DNA of 64,000 nucleotides from Bacillota bacterium (GTDB lineage: Bacteria; Bacillota; Sulfobacillia; Sulfobacillales; Sulfobacillaceae): NCBI GenBank assembly GCA_026627065.1, contig JAPNUO010000002.1:124001-188000 (forward strand). The letters run 5' to 3'. The notes beneath the pieces were generated by a model. It was not told the origin of the DNA. It saw only the letters and a program-made list of their open reading frames with translations, and searched no databases. Position 1 is the first letter of the stretch; each line of letters opens with the position of its first letter. Position numbers and translations under genes: made by a program. Shown here piece after piece: positions 52,840-63,005 of this stretch.

Positions 52840-53296
52840 TCGAATTTCATCTCCTCCAGAGAGTCATCGCTCCTTGCGGAGCGCAGCGACATCCTTGTCT
52901 CGAGCCATTTCGACTCTAATTGGCTTAATTCGGGAGGCTCATAGAAACTCCTTTTTCCAGGCGCCGGTTTTTATCACCGCCGAGCGTGGAGGATTTCGCC
53001 GACCAACTCGCAATGACGCAAGGCCATGCTCAGCTGGAAAGGTGTCTAAGGCCAAATACGTTCAGCGGATTTAAAGGACGACATGCGGCACACGGCAGGG
53101 CAACGACGGCAGCATTCCATGATTTTTCACTCAGGCACTGGACTGTCTACTGCTATCTGCTTGGGAATCGCTAACGCTTACGGAGCCAGCTCATTCCTTG
53201 GAGGAGCGGTGAACCTCTGCCGCGTCGGATGCGGGCAGGCTGCGGCGATGAACGTGTGAACGTGGTTGGATGCCGGAGCCATGCGCGACTCTCAGT
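52840..53296. other. Intergenic stretch with a small hairpin, no gene
   Basis: It contains the promoter side of the secreted-protein gene and a hairpin CGCTCC TTGC GGAGCG at 52868-52883. No coding frame is supported. Confidence 0.5.
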
Positions 53297-53750
53297 TCAG
53301 TAATCGAAGTTGAGTTGGCCATTCAGCGATTGGGGTAAAGACACCCTCACCCCTTCCTCGTTGTTGGCAAACCGGGCAATAACGTGTTGGTCGAGCGTAT
53401 AGACCACCGTATCTCCAGCAGCCAAAGCTGTAGCAACGTATACAGAATCATGGGGAGAATGACGTTTCCTTCCCCCGGGATATTTTCTAGAGAGAGCACT
53501 GGCCGTTTCAGCAATCGCGCGAGTCAGGTCAAACACTCTAAGCCAACGTTGTTTGTGTCTCGGCATCCTTGGGGGCATACCCTGCCAAATGCACGGTTTC
53601 CACCAATGCCAATGCCGACGTCACCGCCTGAATTTTTCCATCACGTGCTTCTTCGAGCACTTGGCGACAAACGTTCGAAAACGCTTCATCGCCACGTAGA
53701 AAGGCTATAAACACGTTGGAGTCTAAACATATCACTGGCGCCTTACTCAT
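53297..53750 (-). pseudogene. PIN-domain toxin (VapC-like), frameshifted
   Basis: The first frame gives VICLDSNVFIAFLRGDEAF and SALALVETVHLAG, with the first Asp and Glu. It ends at a TAG, but the neighbouring frame continues as QRWLRVFDLTRAIAETASAL and HDSVYVATALAAGDTVVYTLDQHV with the remaining acidic residues. The change lies within ACACAAACAACG near 53540-53550. All four acidic residues survive, so one base would restore it. It overlaps its putative antitoxin by 8 bp. Confidence 0.75.
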
Positions 53751-54053
53751 GGCCGGTTTCCCACAACTGACGGGTTAGCGCACCGGAAGGCTGGTTGCCA
53801 AACCAGTCTCGACCAATGCCGAAAAACTTCTCCAGCGGCACCTCAGGGGAGTCGGGCACTAGTGTTAGGGTTTCAACGTCCATCCGAATTGGATGAAGGC
53901 CGCGATAGACCATACGTCCCTGAGCACGTGCTGTCTTTCCGAGGCATTCAATAACAGTTGGCTGAAGTTCTTTTGGAAACCGTGCCTCGACGCGCTTACC
54001 ACTGGCATGTAACCATAAAACGAATTCAGGGGCTCGAAACGATATTTTGGCAT
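53743..54053 (-). CDS. Putative antitoxin partner of the PIN toxin, start damaged
   Basis: A coding frame reads AKISFRAPEFVLWLHASGKR, then RFPKELQPTVIECLGKTARA and PSGALTRQLWETGHE. It stops 8 bp inside the PIN start, a normal antitoxin-toxin overlap. The frame has no usable start: the ATG at 54053 is out of frame by one base (ATGCCAAAATATC), and a TAG lies just upstream in frame. A single lost base would explain it. The family is not recognised; antitoxin role is by position. Confidence 0.45.
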
Positions 54054-54115
54054 CCCTTTGCTATACAGAAGAGTACCTCATCTCGCCTCGAGCGACCCCT
54101 GCTCGAATGAGCAAA

Positions 54116-55653
54116 CTACCCCCTATCCCCGGCAAGAGTGCGAGGACTCGGGCTTACTTGGAAGTGATAAATCCAGTCAGTCATCGTAAAGCATCGAGGA
54201 TTACAAAGTTTGTACAGAAATTGTCGCCAATTCTCAGAACGTAAATGGAGCTGGGCTCCCACTTTTAAGATATTGAACGAGCCATTGAGATCAGCATGAA
54301 AGACTTTGTTCAGTCGGTTGTCTTTGTACAACCCTCGGGCAATGCGTTTGCCTGAGCAATGAATGGATGGCGGTTGATTGTGCTTGCGGGTCTCTCGATA
54401 TTGCGCTTGAATTTCCACGATATCATCGGAGAGTGCCGATGCCTTGCTTGTAAAGGGTTCTGGGGTTTCGATCAGCGCAATGCCCAAATCCGCGAGTTTG
54501 TATTGAAGCATGTTGATGAGCTTGCGAAAGGGAATGCTGACAAAGTGTTGATTGGTCACCCGGCCTAGATCAATGCCCTGCTTGCTCTGGGTGACGGCTT
54601 CCCCGAATAGACCCAACGATGTCCGGTGACATAGAGCCAATCGGCCAAACGTCGGGTGATGCGATGAAAATAGGACTCTATCCAGCGTTGTCGATAGTTT
54701 GAAAGCCGATGAAGAGATGTCTTGATGGCACAGTACTCGCGTTGTTTGCCCGCCTTCACGGTCTCATCGGTGGCCTGATCAATGATCGCTTGCAGAGTAT
54801 CGAGCTGAGATTGAAGATGGGCATACTTTTTGTTGAACCAATGATCAAAGGCTTTGATCTCGCCTCCGGTAATGATAAGACTTTGAGCCTCGGGATTATC
54901 CGACACGAGAGCGATGAGATTTTCCAACCCCAAATCGATCCCCGCCCGATAATTTTGAAGCATCTGAGGGTTTGCGAGAAGCTGCTGATAGACCACATCC
55001 ACCCAAACATCCGAGAGATGATAGGTCACCCGAACCGAGGAAATCGACGAGATGTTCTCCGGGAGTTTGATTTTGACCTTGACCCGTTGATCAGGATCTT
55101 TCGAGGTTCGAATTTTGAGTGTCAATGTACGGCCTTTCACCTTAAAGGCCGATTTGTTGAATTCCATCGTGAACTGAATCAGATTGCGCAGTTTTTTCGG
55201 ATGAGGGGGCCGTGGACACCCCCTAAATTTCTCCGGGCACTCGTGATAGGCTTGCATACCACGAAGAAAATTTTGATAGTCTTCCAAGATCTGTCTGATC
55301 ATGGTCTGAAGGACATAGTTATTCCTGATGCGAAGCTTTTGAGCCTTGAGTTTTTCAACGAGTTCTTGCAATCTCGGAGACGGATTGATTTCCTCGCGTA
55401 ATTGTGCCAGAGCGTCTTCTTGCTCCTTCGTTTTCTTTTGCGGTCTATCGGCGAGTAGCGAATAGATCGCGCTATCATTGAATATGAATCGCTGATACAG
55501 ATCATAATAGGCATTCTGAAACAAGATGAACAGATTACGAAACTGGGCCACATCGAAGGCCAAGATTTTGACCCGTTCATGATTCTTGCTTGTCATATGA
55601 ATGCGGGCTATACGATTCACGGTCTGCTCTGACTTGGCTTTCTTGGTACTCAT
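54116..55653 (-). pseudogene. tnpB: TnpB RNA-guided nuclease, frameshifted
   Basis: The first 362 codons from ATG 55653 include AGIDLGLENLIALVSD (first RuvC Asp) and end in the wrong frame after HRWVYSG at about 54610. The adjacent frame carries FGEAVTQSKQGIDLGRVTNQ, RKLINMLQYKLADLGIALIE and HADLNGSFNILKVG (last RuvC Asp) to a stop at 54116. A -1 step at TATTCGGGGAAG joins them. The zinc-knuckle TSKCS is TSKAS here. It is probably inactive unless frameshifting occurs. Confidence 0.85.
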
Positions 55654-56252
55654 CGCAAGACATCTCCTAGACACTGACGAATTTGTCGGCGTCGCGAGTC
55701 AAATTTCATAGAAAAACTGTGAAGCAACGTGAAGATTTCTTCCATTAGCTCTTCAGAACTACTCTTCTCATTCAGATAGTTATTGATGACTACGATCTCG
55801 GTCCCATAGGCTCGAAAGAGATTGTCAAAAAATCCAAACCCGGTGCGAGTCAGTCTGTCCTGATACGTAATCACCACACGAGCAATACGATAGTTCAAGA
55901 TCTCATGAATCAGATCATTAAAGTCCTTGCGATGATCAAAATCCAGGGCTGACGCAACATCGCGATAGATTCCATCAATCACCCAGCCATTATTCACACA
56001 AAATTGTTTCAAGAACTCGATCTGATTTTCCAGATCGCGTTTCTGTTTGCGAGTGGAGACTCGAGCATAGAGCACGGTTTTTCTCTTGACAGCCCGGCCT
56101 GTGGTTTTTAGCAAATAGTCATAGACTGACTGATCCTCATACTCATAGTATCCGTTGGGCAAGCGATGAGCGACAATCTTCTCTTCCCAACGCAAACGAT
56201 TAAGAGTACTCCGACTAATTCGTAAGACCGCCATCACTTCGCGAGCTTTCAT
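55650..56252 (-). CDS. tnpA: IS607 TnpA serine recombinase
   Basis: 200 residues. MerR-type DNA-binding head (REVMAVLRISRSTLNRLRWE) and a resolvase domain with the nucleophile in YARVSTRKQKRDLENQIEF and RVVITYQDRLTRTGF. It cuts and joins element ends through a phosphoserine intermediate. It looks intact. The stop overlaps the tnpB start (ATGA). Confidence 0.93.
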   Translation of the reverse strand: MKAREVMAVLRISRSTLNRLRWEEKIVAHRLPNGYYEYEDQSVYDYLLKTTGRAVKRKTVLYARVSTRKQKRDLENQIEFLKQFCVNNGWVIDGIYRDVASALDFDHRKDFNDLIHEILNYRIARVVITYQDRLTRTGFGFFDNLFRAYGTEIVVINNYLNEKSSSEELMEEIFTLLHSFSMKFDSRRRQIRQCLGDVLR

Positions 56253-56375
56253 GACATCTTAAGTATAGGCAGATAAATAGAGAATGCCAAATCTATACGG
56301 GAATTAATGACTATATTTGCGGTATACCGTAATCGATCCCAGCGTTCCTTCTAAAGCCCCTTCTGCTACACTTTC

Positions 56376-56802
56376 TTAAGGCAGCTGTTCCAAGACTTTC
56401 TTGGCTGTTGTTGCCATAGGTACGGCAGGTTCGGTATTGATTCCTAAGTGGATCTCGACTCGTTTCGACAGCCTAGCAAAACGACGCAGAATACGTTCTT
56501 CGGACGAGTCAATATGTATGCTTCCAGTCTTAGAATGCCGGCTTGCCAAGGCGTACACTCTTTCCGCAGCGCGAACAAGACCCGGGTCTGGCGAGGAGGG
56601 AACAAGAATCATCGTTGGGAAACTGTGATGCCAGTCACGCAGTATCCACTGGGTTCGGCCTCGCGATATCCCGTAAGGCTCTTCTTCCGCCAGCGCCAGC
56701 CAATGGAGCAACGTGCGCGAGCCTTCGATAACGTCGGTCACCGCTAATGAATTTTTTCCGTGCCTCAAACGTTATCGTGACAATCATTTCCGGGTTGTTC
56801 AT
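56376..56802 (-). pseudogene. Unidentified small gene split at an A6 run
   Basis: ATG 56802 with AGGAG 8 nt upstream begins NNPEMIVTITFEARKK. The frame then meets six A's (plus-strand T6 at 56752-56757). The -1 frame continues as NSLAVTDVIEGSRTLLHWLA, DWHHSFPTMILVPSSPDPGL and KRVEIHLGINTEPAVPMATT to a stop at 56376. The joined product would have about 142 residues. It could be a programmed -1 shift, a mutation or a sequencing error. The family is not recognised. Confidence 0.5.
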
Positions 56803-57322
56803 GCACCTCACTCCTAAAAGATGATGAAACACCGTTGGCCCGAGACACCTCTGCGCACGTCGGAGCTGCCAATATAAGGCATATGGGGGTTCCTGGCCAA
56901 TTCGAAAACGTAGTCACCTCACTTCATTGGCGATGCTTCCTGCCTTTTCCTGCTGTCGGTGACCATTTTTCTGCGGGGTGACACGCGCTTCTCCTCGATC
57001 GCACCCCACGTCACCCGGATCTTCCGTCATCCATCGCGTCCCAGGATCCCACTGGTTTAATCACAGAACCTGACAATATTTGACTTTTTTAAAACGAAGG
57101 TATAAGGTAATTGAGGACGTGATGCAAACTGGGGAAAAGAACGGCGGCGAAGTCATTGAATAGTAAGAAAATATTTTCGCTACCCCCGCGCCGACGAAAA
57201 TGAACCAAGACGTTTGGTACGCGAAAGAACAGGCATCGATGCTATTCTGTTGCGGCAGAGAACTGTGAGAAACATCGCAGGTGTCCAACAAGAAGGTGAG
57301 CAGAGCATCGGCGATAAAAGGT
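56803..57322. other. Region upstream of the cas operon, no gene and no CRISPR repeats
   Basis: About 520 bp. I looked for 28-37-bp direct repeats with regular spacing and found none. A minus-strand frame at 57061-57291 lacks a ribosome site and motifs. Confidence 0.5.
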
Positions 57323-57335
57323 AGGTAGACTACCT
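57323..57335 (+). promoter_or_regulatory. Inverted repeat before cas3, possible operator
   Basis: AGGTAG A CTACCT, a perfect 6-bp dyad, 26 nt upstream of the cas3 start and just before its GGGAGGG site. It may be a repressor site or a short RNA hairpin. Confidence 0.35.
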
Positions 57336-57361
57336 GCGCGGTTTTGCTTGGGAGGGATTGA

Positions 57362-59827
57362 ATGGCGCCATCGTATGCCGAATATTTTGAAACTTCTACA
57401 GGCTTTCCCCCTTTTCCATATCAACAACGTTTGGCGGCTTGCGATTCATGGCCCAATGTTTTACGAGTTCCTACCGGACTAGGAAAAACGGCGGCGGTGG
57501 TGCTGGCCTGGCTGTGGCGACGGCGCATTGCTGAGGCGCGACCATGCCCGCAAGTGCCTAGGCGGCTGGTTTACTGTTTACCGATGCGCACCCTGGTGGA
57601 ACAAACCGTCAGTAACGTTGAAGAATGGCTTAGCCGCTTAGGAATGTTGGCTGACCATCCCGGCGATTCCAGGCCGCTTTCCGGGTGGTGTGCTGACCAG
57701 GGCATTCAAGGGTTACGAGTGGCGGTTGAGGTTCTCATGGGGGGAAACGTTTCCCAAGACTGGGACAATTGGCCAGAGCGCGACATGATTCTCGTGGGCA
57801 CCCAGGACCAATTGCTGTCCCGCGCGTTGAACCGCGGTTATGGCATGAGCCGTTATCGGTGGCCGATTCAATTTGCCCTCCTGAATTCGGATGTGTTTTG
57901 GGTGTTTGACGAGGTGCAACTGATGGCCGCAGGACTGCCAACCTCGACTCAGTTGCAGGCGTTTCGGGAGGCAATGGGAACCCCAAGCCCGACGTTTAGC
58001 CTGTGGATGTCGGCCACTCTAGATACAGGATGGTTGGAAACGTTCGACTTTGCGCCGAACGTCCGGATGCTGACCGTCATGGAGTTGACCGCGGAGGATC
58101 GCGTCATACCGGAGGTCGAGAAGCGACTGACTGCTCGAAAACCGTTCGCTCGCGCACAGAGCGTTCTTACGTCCAATGAAAAGGTTTACGCGCAGGCGAT
58201 TGCAGCAGAGGTTCGCACCCGGCACATTTCGGGAACCACCACCCTGATTGTCGTGAACCGGGTGTCCCGGGCCCAGGCAATCTACGTGGCTTTGAAGAAG
58301 CTGCTTGAAACTCAAGATGTCGATCTCATGTTATTGCATGCGCGCTTCCGCCGGAGCGAACGCCTGGCGCTGGAGGCCCGATTGCGCGAGCCGGCGCCGA
58401 AGTCTGGGCGGATTATCGTCGCGACCCAAACGGTGGAAGCGGGCATCGATCTCTCCGCCCGCACCTTATTTACGGAACTGGCCCCGTGGACGTCGCTCGT
58501 TCAGCGATTTGGCCGATGCAATCGTTACGGCGAAGTGGGCCTGGAAGACGAGATACCTGCCCACGTTTATTATATTGATATAGAAGGCTTGGGCGCACCG
58601 GACAGAAAGCCTCCGACAGAGCTGGCCTCGCCCTACACTGTAGAATCTTTAGTCACCACCCGCTTGCGGCTTGCCGATCTTGCCGATGCGGGCATTTCCT
58701 CGCTGCCGCCCGTAGCGGAACCCGCGCCCCTTTACCACGTAGTGCGGCGCCGTGATCTTCTGGATCTCTTTGACACGACGGCGGATCTGGCCGGCGCCGA
58801 TCTAGACGTCTCGCGATTTGTGCGCGATGTTGAGGACACGGACGTTGAGGTGTTTTGGCGCGAATGGCCTAAGGACTCTCGTCCGGCCGAGTCGTGGCCA
58901 GCCGCGGACGAGTTGGTGACGGTCTCGTTGGGTCAGTTTCGTCGGTACATGGAGTATAAGGGTTGCGAGGAACCACGTCGGGCCTATGTTTGGAACGCGC
59001 TGACGGCCCAGTGGGACGAGATGGCTGTCGACAGGGCGAGGCCGGGCCAGGTGATCTTGCTTGATGGTCGGTTGGGCGGTTATTCTGTGGACCTTGGCTT
59101 TCGGGAAGACCTTGTGGAGCCGGTGCCGATGCGTCAGACATCCGGCCTAGCCCCAGAAAGTTACGATGGAGACGAGTTGTCCGAGCACCAGACCTTTGTG
59201 CCTTTGGCGCAGCATCTCGAGGATGTGGCGGTTGAAGCGAAGCAGTTGGCCGCGTGTCTGCCGGGGGAGTGGCCGCGCGACATGGTGATTCGCGCCGCGC
59301 GCCTCCACGACATCGGCAAGGCCCACCCAGTGTTTCAAGACACCATGGTCGCTTGTCTTGATGGGGACGACGGCCATCGGCGCGAGCTCTGGGCGAAGTC
59401 TCCCTGCCGGGGGCGTCACAGCCGCCCGCGCTTTCGTCACGAATTGGTTTCTGCGCTGTGGTGTCTGCAACTGGGTGAGAGCGACTTAGTGTGCTATTTG
59501 GTGGCAGCGCATCACGGCAAGGTGCGCATGTCGATTCGTTCTTTGCCGGACGAGACGGAGCCGCCAAACCGTGCGCGATTTGCACGGGGAGTGTGGGAGG
59601 GCGATCAGTTGCCAGAAGTGCGCGTGGGGGATCTTAAGATACCGGAGATCGCGATTGACTTGTCTCCAATAGAATTGGGATCCCAAGGCAACGCCCTGAG
59701 TTGGACTGATCGCATGACGAGATTGCTCGAGCAGTACGGCCCCTTTCGCTTGGCCTGGATGGAGGCCGTTCTGCGAATTGCGGATTGGCGGGCAAGCCAA
59801 GCCGCCTTTCGGGGAGGGCCTTTGTGA
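57362..59827 (+). CDS. cas3: Cas3 helicase-nuclease, type I-G arrangement
   Basis: 821 residues. A superfamily-2 helicase comes first: RVPTGLGKTAA at about 35-45, DEVQ box near 182, VATQTVEAGIDLSA and QRFGRCNRYGE. The HD nuclease is at the C-terminus: RLHDIGKAHPVF near 650, RHELVSAL, and VAAHHGKVR. Helicase-then-HD order is characteristic of type I-G (I-U), opposite to most Cas3. It unwinds and shreds DNA recognised by Cascade. ATG 57362 follows GGGAGGG. Its stop touches the csx17 start (TGATG). Confidence 0.95.
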   Translation: MAPSYAEYFETSTGFPPFPYQQRLAACDSWPNVLRVPTGLGKTAAVVLAWLWRRRIAEARPCPQVPRRLVYCLPMRTLVEQTVSNVEEWLSRLGMLADHPGDSRPLSGWCADQGIQGLRVAVEVLMGGNVSQDWDNWPERDMILVGTQDQLLSRALNRGYGMSRYRWPIQFALLNSDVFWVFDEVQLMAAGLPTSTQLQAFREAMGTPSPTFSLWMSATLDTGWLETFDFAPNVRMLTVMELTAEDRVIPEVEKRLTARKPFARAQSVLTSNEKVYAQAIAAEVRTRHISGTTTLIVVNRVSRAQAIYVALKKLLETQDVDLMLLHARFRRSERLALEARLREPAPKSGRIIVATQTVEAGIDLSARTLFTELAPWTSLVQRFGRCNRYGEVGLEDEIPAHVYYIDIEGLGAPDRKPPTELASPYTVESLVTTRLRLADLADAGISSLPPVAEPAPLYHVVRRRDLLDLFDTTADLAGADLDVSRFVRDVEDTDVEVFWREWPKDSRPAESWPAADELVTVSLGQFRRYMEYKGCEEPRRAYVWNALTAQWDEMAVDRARPGQVILLDGRLGGYSVDLGFREDLVEPVPMRQTSGLAPESYDGDELSEHQTFVPLAQHLEDVAVEAKQLAACLPGEWPRDMVIRAARLHDIGKAHPVFQDTMVACLDGDDGHRRELWAKSPCRGRHSRPRFRHELVSALWCLQLGESDLVCYLVAAHHGKVRMSIRSLPDETEPPNRARFARGVWEGDQLPEVRVGDLKIPEIAIDLSPIELGSQGNALSWTDRMTRLLEQYGPFRLAWMEAVLRIADWRASQAAFRGGPL

Positions 59828-61983
59828 TGGCGCAGGTCGACGTAGCGCTTAGCGGTTGTCGCCCAGTTCCGCTGGCTCATTATTTGAAAGCGCTCGGCAT
59901 TCTACGGATAGTCGCGGAGCAGGCGGATCCTGAAGCCCGCGGTTGGTGGGAGGAGGACGTGTTTTGGCTGCGGTCGGCCCTCGACGCCGACGAGCTTCGA
60001 AGATTTTTGCTCGAGGAGTACCGCCCGACGCCCATTGTGGCCCCATGGAACGGCGGCAGCGGGTTTTACCCAAACGATAACCAAGTGGGGATTCAAGCGA
60101 TCCGGTCTAGTATTAGCGAGCGGTTTGCCCTGTACCGGGAAACGATTACAGTCTGCGAGCGATTGTTGCGCCAACTGGAGCTCACGGAAAAACCTGAAAA
60201 AACAACTAAGGAAATGTTGCTGGTGTTGGTGCGAAATCATCTGCCGGACGCCGTGGTTCCCTGGGTGGATGCGGCCGTGATTTTGACGTCGCACGGTCCC
60301 AAATATCCGCCGTTGCTGGGGACAGGCGGCAACGACGGCCATTTGGACTTTACCAATAACTTTATGCAACGCGTGGTTGAGCTCATTGATCCTGTTTCTG
60401 GCCAACCGACACCCTTCTCGAAGAACTGGCTGGATGGAGCTCTCGACGGCACAATTACCTATGGGTTAGAGGAGACGGCGATCGGCCAATTTTTTCCGGG
60501 GGCAGTGGGGGGACCCAATGCGACGACCGGCTTTGAGGGAAAGAGTGCCGTCAATCCGTGGGATTTTGTGCTGATGCTTGAAGGGAGCTTGTTGTTTTCC
60601 GCGGCGTCCAGTCGGAAACTTCAGCCGGGCGCTCGCGATTTGTTAACGGCTCCCTTTACTGTTTATCCAACGCCGGTAGGTCAAGGAGCGACATCCATGC
60701 ACGACGAGAATTCGGCGCGCGCGGAAATCTGGGTTCCATTGTGGTCCCGACCTGCCACGCTGCGGGAAATCGCGGTCGTTTTCCGCGAAGGCCGGGCTCA
60801 GGTCGGCCGGCGCCAAGTGCGCAACGGTCTGGATTTCGCCCGCGCCTGTGCCATGGTCGCCGTGGACCGAGGGATTGCGGAATTCCAGCGTTACGGTTTT
60901 TTGATGCGATCGGGAAAAGCGTATTTGGCCACACCCTTGTCTCGGTTTGTCGTTCGCCGAAACCCGAACGCTGACTTGTTGGCCGAAGTCGACGGCTGGC
61001 TCAACCACTTGCAGCAATATGTGCGCGGCAAGGACGTACCGGCGCGCGTCGGCCAGGCTATGCGCGCCATCGAAGCGGCGGCGTTTGCTGTCGCACAATA
61101 TGGCGGCGCCGCTCAGGTGCAGCGACTCTTGATGGCGTTAGCTGGCGCCGAACAGCAAATCGGCGTGTCTTCGAAGGCGCGGGCGGCCCTTCCTCCCGTT
61201 CCTCGCCTAAGCCCTGCCTGGTGGGAACGCGCCGACGACGGGTCGGTAGCGTTTCGCGTGGCGAAAGCCTTGGCGGGTCTTGCGGATAAGGGAATGGGGT
61301 CGTTCCGCGCCCATTGGAGCCCAATTGATCCGCAGTATGTTGCATCATGGGTCAAGGACGTGCCGAGCCCGTGGCAGGTCTGGGGCAGCGGAGACTTGGT
61401 GCCTAATTTGGTGCGCGTGTTAGAAAAACGGCTCGTGATGGCTTGGCAAAAAAATTTGGAAAACAAGCCCGGAGAAGGAACCTACTTGCTGGATTTGGCC
61501 GATCTGACGCGTTGGTTATGGGATGAGGCGCTGGACGTTCGAATACAAGAGTTGGTTCTGGGGCTCTCGCTGATTACGCCGCCGACAAAGTCGTCTTCCA
61601 GCATTCAGTCCCTAAATGGGGGACTTCCCATTCCCCGGCAGTATGCCTGGTTGAAAGTGGTGTTTTCGCCCGAGTCTGACATTAGACGCGTGCTCGATCT
61701 TCCCACTCTTGGACGGGTTCCCATTCCTGAGCGGTTGCTGGGGCTGCTTCGTGCCGGTCGGTTGGACGAGGCGGTTCAGTTGGCAGACAGGCGGCTCCGC
61801 GCATCCGGCCTCTCCACCAGACCGGTGCCAGGAGGTGAGGCTGGTCTGGATCCGGTTAGAATTGCGGCCAGCTTGCTCTTGCCGGTGACACATGCGGGCT
61901 TGCGCCATTTGCTGCGTCTCGTCACCTTGCCGGCGAAGCCAGTGAAAGAGGTTCGGTCCATTGTGGTTAATGAGGAAGTTTAA
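59827..61983 (+). CDS. csx17: Csx17, type I-G Cascade large subunit (Cas8-like)
   Basis: 718 residues from ATG 59827, overlapping the cas3 stop by one base; the frame is open slightly upstream. The family start is seen in LSGCRPVPLAHYLKALGILR, followed by WWEEDVFWLRSALDADELRRF. FYPNDNQVGIQAI and NPWDFVLMLEGSLLFSAA follow. Csx17 is the I-G large subunit thought to find the PAM and contact DNA. It is encoded between cas3 and csb1, the normal place. Confidence 0.93.
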   Translation: MAQVDVALSGCRPVPLAHYLKALGILRIVAEQADPEARGWWEEDVFWLRSALDADELRRFLLEEYRPTPIVAPWNGGSGFYPNDNQVGIQAIRSSISERFALYRETITVCERLLRQLELTEKPEKTTKEMLLVLVRNHLPDAVVPWVDAAVILTSHGPKYPPLLGTGGNDGHLDFTNNFMQRVVELIDPVSGQPTPFSKNWLDGALDGTITYGLEETAIGQFFPGAVGGPNATTGFEGKSAVNPWDFVLMLEGSLLFSAASSRKLQPGARDLLTAPFTVYPTPVGQGATSMHDENSARAEIWVPLWSRPATLREIAVVFREGRAQVGRRQVRNGLDFARACAMVAVDRGIAEFQRYGFLMRSGKAYLATPLSRFVVRRNPNADLLAEVDGWLNHLQQYVRGKDVPARVGQAMRAIEAAAFAVAQYGGAAQVQRLLMALAGAEQQIGVSSKARAALPPVPRLSPAWWERADDGSVAFRVAKALAGLADKGMGSFRAHWSPIDPQYVASWVKDVPSPWQVWGSGDLVPNLVRVLEKRLVMAWQKNLENKPGEGTYLLDLADLTRWLWDEALDVRIQELVLGLSLITPPTKSSSSIQSLNGGLPIPRQYAWLKVVFSPESDIRRVLDLPTLGRVPIPERLLGLLRAGRLDEAVQLADRRLRASGLSTRPVPGGEAGLDPVRIAASLLLPVTHAGLRHLLRLVTLPAKPVKEVRSIVVNEEV

Positions 61984-61995
61984 GTGACGGTCTGA

Positions 61996-63003
<1,008 letters not shown>

Positions 63004-63005
63004 CC

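Larger units (their letters stand above)
54116..56252 (-). mobile_element. IS607-type element (serine recombinase plus tnpB)
   Basis: AT-rich 2.1-kb element encoding a MerR-headed serine recombinase followed by tnpB with an ATGA overlap, the standard IS607 order. The ends given are the gene limits; IS607 elements lack inverted repeats, so true borders cannot be read from one copy. Composition differs sharply from flanking DNA. Confidence 0.85.

Noticed and set aside
57061-57291. Minus-strand 76-codon frame before cas3
   Set aside because: No ribosome site, no motif, and divergent position only; likely chance in AT-richer DNA.
56803-57361. CRISPR array expected beside the cas operon
   Set aside because: No direct repeats of suitable length and spacing could be found on inspection.
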